From Syngnathus acus (Eukaryota; Chordata; Actinopteri; Syngnathiformes; Syngnathidae), in contig NC_051089.1 of NCBI RefSeq assembly GCF_901709675.1, positions 4,316,476 through 4,380,475 on the forward strand: 64,000 nt of DNA, read 5' to 3'. Position numbers and translations under genes: made by a program. The notes beneath the pieces were generated by a model. That model searched no databases, had not been told where the DNA came from, and worked only from the letters and a program-made list of their open reading frames with translations. Position 1 is the first letter of the stretch. Every line of letters begins with the position of its first letter. Positions 54,081 to 64,000 of the stretch are shown here, in pieces.

Positions 54081-55139
54081 CGGAGGAACTTTTAGCGTTG
54101 CAAAATTACTACGGTTAGTACATCAGGCCCAGAGTTACTTCCGCGTTTGCATCATTAGTGTTTTCATTTATTTGACTTTCTCGTTCACACGCAATTGGCG
54201 AGTAACGAAACATCACCCGAGTGCGCCATTCCATGAGACGGTACTTCGGCGTGACCTCCTCGCCGCGGCCGTGCGGCGCTTTGCAAATCAATAGTCAAGA
54301 GAAGCTGACAAGAGGCGAGGCGCGACATGTAATAAATGACAATTCGCCGTCAGCACCGGCGAGCGTGCGGTTGACAACCGCTGTCGGCCGCAGTCGTTTT
54401 CATGTGACGCCTGGCTGTTATGTTGAAAGTGGGATTCATTTGGCGCGACTGTCTGGCACAGATGCTGATATTACAAGTAAGCACCTAGCCCCCCCTCCCC
54501 AAAACACCCTCCTCCTCCTCTCCCAATGCTGACAGACGTATTACATTTCTATCTTTTTATTGTTGTTGTCTTTCAAAAAGAAAAACACCTATATTGAAAG
54601 CAATTTTCCTCTTAACGCGGTCAAATTGTTCCGAGAAAATTGTATCTGCCATGGCTTGCAGATGATTGGCTGCACCTTTTGTTTGCTAGCGGACAACAAT
54701 GGAAGGATTTCATATGCCGGATGAAGAAGATGTAGTTTGGGGTGGGGCGGGGGTGCGTTGCATATGAAACGACGTGTTGTGAACAATGAGTGTGAAATTT
54801 CACACGCACCGGATGATGAAAGTGGTTGCTGTGCTGCCAGGTAGATTGCAAAGCGAAATGTGCTGAGTATTAAAGTGCAAAGTGGTGGTGCTTGGAGGTG
54901 GGAAGATGTTTTTTTTTTTTTAAATTTCTCGCCATGTTTTAGATTCTAAAAATTGGCAGAAACAATGTTTATACTCGTTTCTTCATTATTTTAGCTAATA
55001 GGCATTCGTGGAGCCTGCTGATACCAGACATCGATACCAAAGCCGAAAAAAATCTGACAATGATTGCCCACTCTGGCTAACTTTTTGTGAGCCTTGCACG
55101 TGTGACTTGATCCCATCTCTGCTAATTGCCGCTGCTGCT

Positions 55140-55800
55140 TATCGCTTCTTACTGGCCACGTCCTGACATTTCTAACTATGGACATAATGAGTTATGAAAG
55201 TGGAAGAGTCCACACTGTTACGCCTCTTATCCGATAAAGCTGTTGGTTCTCGGGCCCATCCATTAGCCGTTATTGTTTTCTCCAAACATGACATTGATTC
55301 CATTTACAGCCGATCAATGGCGAATGATTGTGACATTCAAATATGACCTTAAAGCTGGCCCATGTTTAACGGCTATGATGTGGATTAAACTTTTGCTAAT
55401 GAGGTGATTTTTCTTCGCTCGGGGGACGGACGCCTGACATCGTCCCGCTGGGAACGGTCACTAAAAATTACATCAATTATTGGCGATTTACTCGATTACC
55501 GTCTCTACCCTGCTAATTTACGTAATTAATAACCGGCCTCCGGATCAGGCGAAGAGCACTTTATTAATAACAATCCGCACGTGTTGACGGAGTGGCATCA
55601 TAATCAATTGCGGCAGCCGCGCAATGCTAATTAGCGCGGTTATTAATTGTTACAGTTGTGAAACGTGAGCGCGACATGCTGTCGGCGCCTTTGTAGAGCA
55701 ATCAGCCCATTGAAAACGGCAAATCTAATTAGGCATTCAGCGAGCGGGCTGGGAATCCAAATGAGACAGTATCGGGCCTGACAGCTGGCAGCCTAGGCGC
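55140..55800. promoter_or_regulatory. Candidate conserved noncoding element C (dense homeodomain motifs)
   Basis: About 660 bp without simple repeats. It contains TAATTTACGTAATTAATAAC, TTTATTAATAACAATCC, CATAATCAATTGCGG, GCTAATTAGCGCGGTTATTA and AATCTAATTAGGCATTC, giving many TAAT/ATTA cores mixed with GC-rich words. There is no open frame of note. This is the strongest enhancer-like block in the window. Sall1 regulation is an inference. Confidence 0.45.
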
Positions 55801-56159
55801 CGTTCACACTGGGCAAGGGGGGGGGACGACAAAAAGCGACATTATCCTGGCAAGCCCGGCGACAACAGGAAAAGACATGTATTGCAAACTAATAAATACA
55901 TTCACAGCGGCCGCCGGCCATAATCGCACAATGGAGCAATGAAATGCCTGCGTTGTGCCTTTTGTTAGGCCCACAAGGGCTGTTTATCCATCTGGACAGT
56001 ACCACCTCCCACCAGTAGGGGGTGAAATGTTATACAGCAATTGCGGGATAGTTCCAGGCAAAAGTTTTTTCCCCCCACTATAACATAGTGGGAAATAATC
56101 CCCATTCATCCTTTGTGACAACATAGCTATCGAAACTATTTATGTATTGTGTATTTCCC

Positions 56160-56470
56160 AATTATCTACAACGCATTAAAAAGGTCATGCTTCTCTGTCA
56201 TATTTATAGGCCGCCTGCTGAAAGCTAATTGCTACGAGTGAGAGTCTTCCACTTGCTGGTGTGATAAGAGCACTTGTCAAGAGAGAGAGCATATGTTGCC
56301 ACGTCAAGCGTAAGGAAGCTGATATGGCCAAAAGACAATATGACGGTAATGTAATATGCGCCATATGTTGGGCATAAATGTTGGAGAAAAATGTCATCAA
56401 ATAGCAGCGATGAGGAGAAGCCATTATTGTAAATGCTGTAACACAAACCCTGCTTTTCAGTGCGGGCATT
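56160..56470. promoter_or_regulatory. Candidate conserved noncoding element D
   Basis: Repeat-free, with CATATTTATAGGCCGCCTG, AAAGCTAATTGCTACGAG, GTGATAAGAGCACTTG, CATATGTTGCC, CCATATGTTGGGC and GCCATTATTGTAAATGC. The two overlapping minus-strand frames of 94 and 73 codons show no protein resemblance. Confidence 0.3.
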
Positions 56471-56929
56471 TGATATGTTTTTTTTTAGAGGAGGGGGTGT
56501 TGTTTCTTTAATAAATATTTAAACTGCAGTTGATTGGATGGAATTTTGCAAGTCATTTTTCATTTCCATGTCAATCATTCTAACAGCAGTACTGCTTACC
56601 TAAACCCCTCTCGTGTGCTCTCATTGGCTACGGCCTGATGATGTCAATAACAGAGTTGACAAATTTTGTTCGCCGGAGCTTTTTATAGCCATGTAATTTC
56701 CACTAACACGATATACAAAGAAATGTAGCAAACCGTGAATAGGTGAGGGTTCACTGATATTTCAAGCATACCTTGTCCTGCGTCAGTCTAAACACCTCGA
56801 GGCTTCACTAATATGAACTAAAAGTGCACGTGTTTGCATTTACACTTCTGTTTGCGTGTATACTGAGAAGCTGAAGTAGCACACCGGAGCCCGTGACCAA
56901 CATACGGCTTTCAATCCATTTTTGTTATT

Positions 56930-57520
56930 ATTATGTGGTTTCCTCTAACGCAATTACAGCGAAGGACTATAATGCGATTTGGGAATTGTTTATTATTCAA
57001 TTACGGGGACGTCTCTGGACCCGGCTCGCATGCGAGGCTCACCCTCGGAACGCCTCCTTAACGGCTCCGAAGTCGTGCCCTTCTGTGGAGATCATTGTGA
57101 CCGCCAATTGGATTAGCGTGACGGAAGAAGTCACTCCTTATGAGGCTTAAAGTGTAACAACAAGCCCGGTCAAATTCATTTTCCACTCAGTTCTCAGTGA
57201 TCATCTGCTCAGAGAAAAAGAAAAATCATTCAAATTGGTTCCCGTCTTGTCTTGTTAGGATGACAGCGATTTATGGCTCGGCGCTAGCTGCTGCCAGGGG
57301 TCTTTTCTCGGGAATTTTTCAGTCTCCAATTATCGCAGCAAATTGGATTAAATCTGCATCTGCACCACAGTTCCATTTTAATGTCCAATTCATTAGCAAA
57401 ACTAACATTCTTATTAGACCTTTAATGTTCTCCTCATGGTTTATGAGGAAATATGTACTCGCAATTACACTTAGCCTCTCACTTAAGCACTCTTGGTACA
57501 GTGTGTTAAGTCTACAGAGC
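56930..57520. promoter_or_regulatory. Candidate conserved noncoding element E
   Basis: Two neighbouring blocks. The first has AACGCAATTACAGCG, TTGTTTATTATTCAATTACG and GACCGCCAATTGGATTAGCG. The second (57290-57500) has CTCCAATTATCGCAG, AAATTGGATTAAATC, TTTTAATGTCCAATTCATTA and CTCGCAATTACACTTAG. CAATTA and GGATTA words point to homeodomain binding. Confidence 0.4.
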
Positions 57521-58496
57521 GTCCTGACTTTATGACATGAGACTTTTTGAGGTTACGAGGGGCGCAATAAAACGTGTGGTGAATATCGGCTTTATTTATT
57601 TCATCCGATATCCTTTCCGATATTTGACTTCCTGTTGACTTCCTTGTTCCCAGCGAAGGAATTCGACAAGGGAACTCGTTGTGGCAGGCGTAATGTGATA
57701 ATATCAATCATAATTGTGTTTGGTATAATCTGCTTGATTGTCATGTCAGCGTGGGAAGCGTCAAGAGTGTCTAGCGGTGGAGCCCTCCTCCATTAATAAT
57801 AGGGCCGGATCGATGAGGTACAGTTCCACTGTCACGACTTTGATGGCGACTGGCTTTCTTGGCCACCGCCGATCAATAGCGCGTCTCCTCGGGGTCCCCT
57901 CTGGCTCCGGGGGACCGAAGCGACACCTCAGTTGTGACTGCACGGGGTTTACTTTGTACACCAGCAGACAAACATTTGATTTGGATTTCGCAGTGGGAAT
58001 TTTGCATGAGGGGCAAAGGGAGCAGTGCCCCAGCACATCCAGTGGATGGCGCTGTAGCATTTTGTTGTTATCCATTGAAAATTAGCACTCAAAATACTAA
58101 CTTTGTTCTCATAGTATAGACTCAATAGTTGTGAAATTACATTTTCTCAAATAAACGGAAACCAAAAAAAATCATAAAATTATGAATTTTCATTTTAACA
58201 TTTTTTTATTTATTTTCTTATATTGTGACTTATTCTAAAAATATAATAACTCCATCCTTATTCTCCTGATTTTTTTCCCCCCGACCATGACTTTAGTAAT
58301 TCTTGATATTAAGATTTCCCATATAAAAATCTATGACATCATTCCGCAGCGTCTCTTAACATAACAAACAAGCCGTGTTTACAAAGCAGGAACAAGTTCT
58401 CCATAGGTTCCATCACGAGTCTGTGATCACAGTGACCTCTTGCAGGGAAGCAATTGACTGTGGAGACTGCAAACTAACGTCTGCTTTTCCCCTCAG

Positions 58497-58634
58497 ATGG
58501 GCACAGCTGGAAGAAACCCGCCACCCAGCCCGAGCCAGGCTAGCACCGCACCTCCCACTGCTGATACCTCCCCCAAGCACTGGCATCTCTCTCTCCTTCG
58601 CCCTCCTGCATTATGCTCGAACCCATTTGCAGAC
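58497..58634 (+). other. Exon-like segment 1 downstream of cyld
   Basis: A 138-nt segment bounded by a good acceptor (CTGCTTTTCCCCTCAG) and donor (GCAGAC/GTGAGT). Two forward frames are open through it; one begins with ATG at its first base (MGTAGRNPPPSPSQASTAPP). I recognise no protein. It could be an exon of a noncoding RNA, of an unknown gene, or a chance match. Confidence 0.3.
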
Positions 58635-59109
58635 GTGAGTAGACCGCAACAAGCTTACTCAACTATTTTCCAAGTAGAATGTTAAATGAAGACCATCCTT
58701 AAGTTCTTGTTTACAACATTGTGTGGACATCATTTACGACAAATTCTAAGTGTCCCACTTACCTGTAATGTACCTTCAAGAGTGCAGTCATGTATTCAAG
58801 TGTAACCACAGTGCAACGGCTGCTTGATGCATAAAGAGCCGCAGACATGCTGACATAATACTGATGCTAGCATAAAATCGACCGGTACGTGTGTAAGTCA
58901 TCTTTTTGTTGCGGTTTCCGCCTCATTTTTGCAATTGCTCGCTGAGGTTTGCGCTTGTCTCCAGCAGACGTGTCTCTCATCGGCTTATGTTAATGTCGGG
59001 AGCAAGTGTGACCGCTCCAATAGAAAGCCAGTGACACAGCCTGTCTGTCACCTGACACCTGCCAATAGTGGGGGTCTCGGGGCAGTGGGGGGGGTGGATC
59101 TCGGGGAGC

Positions 59110-59126
59110 AACACACACACACACAC
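59110..59126. repeat. (CA)n microsatellite
   Basis: About eight CA units in the gene-poor region. Confidence 0.9.
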
Positions 59127-59701
59127 CTGATAATTATTGAATTATACACAGCGCGCCTCTTTCACTAACCTCTCCTCTCCCGGGACCCAGCTGTTCATGA
59201 AATACCTCCCAGTAAGACAGGGGGGGGGGCAGCTTGGGGTGGGGGGGGCATTAAAAAAAAGAACTATGCTTCAGTGGCTCTCAATAGCGTGGACATTTTT
59301 TAAGAGAGGCCAAGTGAAAAGATACAATTTCACTCAATGAGCGCGCTGCAATGGGACGACACAAAAGAGACAAGATAGTGCAATCTGGAGGTCAGTGACA
59401 CCGTCGCCTGTTGCTGTAATGACTACACTTGCCTTCATAGCTTGCGCCGCCTTTGTGTGGCCTTCACTTGTGCCTTGTAATGCTCTCATCCCGTTCATAT
59501 TCGCTGACAAAAGAGCACCGGGACGGAGGCTGTGTTACTCGCTTGACACGCGTGACAGTCGCATTAAATGTCAGGTGGCGGCAGAATAATTTGGATTCTT
59601 AGTGGAGGCTTTATTAGGTACACATCAGCACACTAATAGACATTGTTCAATAAATATCCTTTTGTCATAGTAAGAACAAAAGCGAGGACTATGATAATAA
59701 T

Positions 59702-59833
59702 GAGGAAACCCATGCAGGCATGGGGAGACCATGCAAACTCCACACAGATAGGCCGGACCCGGAATCTAACCTCTGACCCTAACCTCTGAACTCTGAGGTA
59801 GACATGCTAAACAATGTGCACGGTGCCGCCTTA
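59702..59833 (+). repeat. Fragment of a dispersed fish repeat (ATGCAAACTCCACACAG type)
   Basis: GAGGAAACCCATGCAGGCAT, GGGGAGACCATGCAAACTCC, ACACAGATAGGCCGGACCCG and the closing CACGGTGCCGCC match a very common teleost repeat. A duplicated CTAACCTCTGA lies inside. No coding content. Confidence 0.7.
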
Positions 59834-61389
59834 AAATGTCATTATTTTTATTCAATACATTTATAATTAGCATAAATTATACGATAAAACAAAATTCCAC
59901 TAATTGCGGTAGTAAAATAAATGTAGTATAAAGTATGTCATTTGGTGGGAAATGTTTCTAGAAGTCGAAGTAATTCAATTTAAATTGAATTTATGTTTTG
60001 AAAATTAAATTTAAAGTTAATGAAAATATTTGAAATAATTATTTTCAAATGTAGGAAATTTGCCTAGGAATCAAATTTATTCCATTCCCATTAAATATGT
60101 TTAGATTTATTTTTCATTGAAATAGATTTACATTAAAAATGTTTAATTATTTTCATGTAATATTTAACAAAAATGAAATATGTATTAAAAAAACATTAAA
60201 TATATAAATAAGAAAAAATAGGTACATCAAAATAAAATTAAAATTATTACGCATGTTTTTGAAAAATGTACATAAGATTTTATTAAAAGTATTCCCACTG
60301 GGAAATTTTTTTGTTTTTTTTTATAGAAAAAAAAATGAGCGGTTCGGATGATGGGAGGATAATTTTATTGAAATTTGCTGTGCATATATTTTCTTTTTAA
60401 ACCAACAAATGTGAGGGTGACAGGCGTCCATTATGTGATGGACCTTAGATCTTCCATTCTATTTAATGTAGTTGGTTTGGTCTTTTTTTTTTTTTTTAAC
60501 AAGAATACAGCCAGCACAAAAGTCCGTTTATTAGCAGATGAATCTTTTCCATTGTTATCTTCTTTCTACTTTGTAGTGGTGAAACCCAATCGGTGTTCAA
60601 AGAGCACACTTCCTTTCTACTTTATTGTCTTTCAAAGTTGAAAGCAGAGGAATAAATCAAATAAATAAAAGAAAAGCAAAAGCAGTGTATTTACCTCCAG
60701 TTTTGATGCGTGTTGCAGTTTTAAAGGATGGCGAGCGGGGGTAATGAAAAGGACTGCAGTAGACCAAAAAAAAAAAACAGCCCATCCAGCCAACCACTTA
60801 AGATATCTTTGAAGATGAATCAATCACGATATTATGGCGAAAGTCGGCAAGGTGGCTGGCCGCCGCCGATCGAACGCTCGGCGTCTTGCACTTCATAGCG
60901 GCCCGCGGGGGGCATCATTGACGCCCTTGATTGATCGCGCGGTGGAAGTGACTGCAGAGAAGAAAAGGATTACGCTTGTCAAAGGGCAGTCAATACAGCG
61001 AGGCCGACGCTCAAATGTTTGCACTAAATCTCAAATAGTGTTTACAAAGCTGAAAAGGGGAAAAACAGGAGGACAGAAAAAAAAAAGGTTCATTTTGCTC
61101 AGAGGACCACTCGAGCTGACAGGCCGCCTAATATGTGTGCAATTCATCAGGCTAAAACTCGAAGGTTGACAAGAAAAACTCTTGATGCTTTTTAAACTTG
61201 TCCTTCTTGACCTTCTTCTTTTCTTTTTTTTTTTTTAAAACTTTTGTGAGACAACCTAGCAAGATTTCACCGGTCAGAACTCACGTTTCTAATTTCTTCA
61301 TTTGTACTTGTCAGAAGTGATAACACTTGGCAGTTCAAATCTTGTAAGGACGTTTCTGCCAATTAAGTGAAATTTCCCTCTCTTTGTAG

Positions 61390-61504
61390 AGAGCATCCAT
61401 CATTATGACAGTTGGCTCTTTTGATGACCTCAATAGCGCCGCCTACAGGCCTTTGGTGGAAGTCTGTTTCAATCAGTACTATGATGACAGGATGCGCCAT
61501 CCAG
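61390..61504 (+). other. Exon-like segment 2 downstream of cyld
   Basis: A 115-nt segment with acceptor TCCCTCTCTTTGTAG and donor CATCCAG/GTGAGA. Of the three forward frames only one is open and it has protein-like composition (GSFDDLNSAAYRPLVEVCFN, then QYYDDRMRHP). It is phase-compatible with segment 1. No family was recognised. Confidence 0.35.
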
Positions 61505-61929
61505 GTGAGATTTACACCATCTTCTTTTGCCGTGTGTGTTTTATATAAAAATCAAAACATGATTGATTGGGGTGTAGCATTTGTACCCCCTCCTTTTTTT
61601 TTATACAAAACACCAAGTTCCATAAAGTGCTATGGAGATAAATCACTGTTATCCTTGACAGCGCTGACAGCGTTTTAAGCAGCGGCAATCATGGGAAGCA
61701 CCCCGGGAGCCCCCTCGCAAGCCCCCCCCTTTGTGCTGCGTTTTTTGCAAAATGTCATGAGGGATGGAAGGAAGGCTGGTAGTGGTGGTGGGGGGGGCGT
61801 AGGACTCAAACACTGACATAAACATCCCAGAGCAGTAAGCAAATTGTGTTGACGAATAAAGGTAATAAAGGTTTTGAAGGGAGGGGGGGGGGTGTCCCGT
61901 GTGAATTCCGCTCACCCGGGTAAGATTAT

Positions 61930-62090
61930 GGTGTTTGCTTTTATCTGTCAGGGATCAATATTTCAAACGTCCGATAAAAGGGGAAATTGAAGTGGGAATA
62001 GACGGGAGGACCATAAAAGTACAAAAGCACAATTATCAAAACGCACTTAAAAGCGCCTAATAGGACACGCGCATATTAAAAATGGACGCC
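61930..62090. promoter_or_regulatory. Candidate conserved noncoding element F
   Basis: A non-repetitive stretch with GGGATCAATATTTCAAACGT, CCGATAAAAGGGGAAATTGA, GGACCATAAAAGTACAAAAG and CGCATATTAAAAATGGACGC. It has no frame of note and is sharply different from the G-rich DNA to its left. Confidence 0.3.
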
Positions 62091-62553
62091 ACCACACACC
62101 CTGTAGTCGTTAGATGGAGGATTCTGTAGACTTGTGAGCAGCGTCTCTCTTCTGATGCCATTTATGGACCACTTTTGTCCTTTACGAGCAAAGCATTAAG
62201 AGAAAGTGTGACACAAACATTTGTTTTAAAGCCCAATATCGCAGTATAAATGTAGCTGCAGCTTGTTGTCATATAATCTAAAGTTTCCTGTCTGTTGTAA
62301 TGTTCTTCTGTTTTGATAGTAGGACTTTGCGTATAGTAAGTAAGCCATGTTTCATTTCACATTTATTTGAATAGGTATCAATGCTACAACAATTAATTTG
62401 TAGTGCACATTATCGCCATCTACAGGAATAGAGTGGAAGAGCATTGAACAAAATTTGGGATTTTACAACATGGCAGTCATTTCCATTTATAACATTTGTC
62501 CTATTTCGCTTTCATATTTTTTTTGTTTAGCTTTCTTTCACTATCTGATCTTG

Positions 62554-62577
62554 TGCTAAGCTAAGCTAAGCTAAGCT
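62554..62577. repeat. (GCTAA)n pentanucleotide repeat
   Basis: Almost five tandem GCTAA units, continuing into GCTAGTAGTTGCTAGC. Similar GCTAGC/GTTAGC-rich patches occur near 2740-2830 and 30290-30320. Confidence 0.9.
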
Positions 62578-62885
62578 AGTAGTTGCTAGCGAATATATTT
62601 CTGTTACTCCATTCGTTTGCACTGGATGTTACATCAAAGCAGTTTCGTGAAACATTTCAGCGCTTTGTTTTCCGAATGTTAATCTTCACTTTTAAAAATA
62701 TTCTTTTCCTCGTTTGGACGTGATGATAATGTGATATACCCTCCTTTTCTTTTCTTGACATATCTAAATCATCCTTCATTAAAAACATGGGTCAATACTT
62801 CTACTCTCCTGCTGAAGCAACGTGAGGGGCGCTTCATTTTCACACTCCCCCCCCAAAACAAATCAATGGCTTCTATTATCTTCTA

Positions 62886-62904
62886 AACACACACACACAC
62901 ACAC
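62886..62904. repeat. (CA)n microsatellite
   Basis: About nine CA units followed by an interrupted GCACAGACACACA stretch. Confidence 0.9.
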
Positions 62905-63739
62905 GCACAGACACACAATCGGTGTCATTTTAGAGGACGTTTTGATAATGACTTGCATTAATTCAGCACAGCACAATTAATACTGACTTACAAATGTTGC
63001 CCTAGGACACTGAATGATGCGAAACTTTGCGAAATTTGTATAAAAAGACAATGTAAATCCAAATCTTGCATATTCACAAGTTCTGGTGCTGTTTCGTTCT
63101 CCCGGGCTGCTGAGGCATGAAGGCGACTCAAAGCCTCTTTCGTTGAGCGCTGCACGCTTGGCCTCATTAACAAGAACAAATAACTTCATCTTATCCTACT
63201 TTTCAAGATGTTTCTTTTGTCCCCTCAAGTTCAAGAAGCGTTTTTAAGTACATATCCCCCCTTCCAACCCTTGCCAGAGCTCAAAACAATGAGAAAAGGA
63301 GAACCCAAGTGTACTGAAACCCAACACTGTTTTTTTAAGCTTTGCTTACAAAAGAGGGCCACTCCAGTCATTCTCTGGACTTTAGTCAAAACAGTTTTTA
63401 AAATGTGAGAGATCACCGTACATGGCGAGGAAAATGTGTGTGATGCACCACTCAAACAATGATGTGGTGAAATACAAAGAACAGGCTAAGCTAGGCTAAC
63501 TGTTATATCTTATTTGCTAATTACATTGTGAGAAAATGCTCAAATGTTTCTCAGCACGTCGCTTGCCTAAGTTCGGCTGAGCCATTCGACCTCCGTCAAT
63601 CCGTCTTTGCTGTCCTTCAGCTTTAATTTTCCCCTTGATTCAATTCACATTTTCTTTTGCTATTTGCTTTATATGATAGAAAAGTGAGGAGAAACATCTT
63701 GGGGGATGAATTTGAGTTCCCGCGGCGGCTTTGAGGGCT

Positions 63740-64000
63740 CATTTTCAAAATAGTAAAGGTCTCGGCGCATTATGACCGTTTGTGCTGGTGCATTTGATGG
63801 CGCTCGTGCAAACACGAGGCGGACGACCTCCAGCCATATTCCGCCGTTTTCCTTTTAAAGATCGGCGGTGTACCATCTCCCTCCCAGGGGATCACGGCCG
63901 CCTTTAACGGCGTTTGGGGGAGCCTTTCAAAAGTGTTTCACGTCGTCGTCTCCGAAGGCAGGCAAAGGTGACCGACTTGAAGCGGGTCGGCGCATGATCG
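63740..64000. promoter_or_regulatory. Candidate conserved noncoding element G, cut by the window end
   Basis: Repeat-free GC-balanced sequence with AAATAGTAAAGGTCTCGGCG, CATTATGACCGTTTGTGC, GGTGCATTTGATGGCGC and TTCCTTTTAAAGATCGGCGG. It may continue past the window. Confidence 0.25.

Larger units (their letters stand above)
50101..64000. other. Gene-poor region downstream of cyld (probable cyld-sall1 desert)
   Basis: No protein-coding gene was recognised in 13.9 kb. In vertebrates the next gene after CYLD is SALL1, separated by a long regulatory desert; synteny makes that the best explanation. The region alternates between repeats, AT-rich DNA (about 59840-60330) and long non-repetitive stretches rich in TAATTA, CAATTA and AATTGATT-type motifs. 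These look like conserved noncoding elements and are listed separately. Two exon-like segments lie at 58497 and 61390. Confidence 0.65.

Overview
The window is nuclear DNA from a ray-finned fish, most likely a percomorph teleost. The evidence is compact spliced vertebrate genes, many homopolymer and (CA)n tracts, and repeat tails and MITEs common in fish genomes. The species cannot be named from the sequence. Three complete genes lie head to tail on the + strand. Their order is the conserved vertebrate NKD1 - NOD2 - CYLD block (human 16q12.1). I reassembled each gene exon by exon by matching splice sites, phase and remembered human protein sequences; no alignment was run.

Layout. 1-8733: upstream DNA of nkd1, no gene recognised, with scattered TCF/LEF-type motifs. 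8734-26273: nkd1, 10 coding exons, 429 codons, with an 11.3 kb third intron. 26274 to about 27.5 kb: 3' UTR. 27.5-32.6 kb: intergenic repeats and a dead LINE fragment; snx20, which sits here in tetrapods, was not found. 32990-37404: nod2, 10 coding exons, 955 codons, poly(A) signal at 37422. 37.8-38.26 kb: probable cyld promoter and noncoding first exon. 38850-48745: cyld, 16 coding exons, 955 codons, poly(A) signals at 49690 and 50095. 50.1-64 kb: no recognisable gene. It holds many long non-repetitive blocks rich in homeodomain-type motifs, which fits the left part of the regulatory desert that separates CYLD from SALL1 in vertebrates. It also holds two unexplained exon-like segments.

How the genes relate. 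Nkd1 is a feedback inhibitor of Wnt signalling that acts on Dishevelled. Nod2 is a cytosolic sensor of bacterial muramyl dipeptide that signals through RIPK2 and ubiquitin chains to NF-kB. Cyld is the deubiquitinase that removes K63 and linear ubiquitin chains and so damps that same pathway (and Wnt through Dvl). A sensor and its brake are therefore neighbours, with only about 0.4 kb between the nod2 poly(A) signal and the first cyld promoter motif.

Most notable details: nod2 has one fewer 84-nt LRR exon than human (the human exon 10 equivalent is absent); a 180-nt nod2 intron is a stop-free multiple of three; an exact PU.1-type motif and an 82-nt pyrimidine tract lie upstream of nod2; the cyld start codon overlaps a uORF stop (ATGA); cyld has a 63-nt GC-AG intron; the human TRAF2-binding motif of CYLD is not retained; and a MITE makes up most of nkd1 intron 5.
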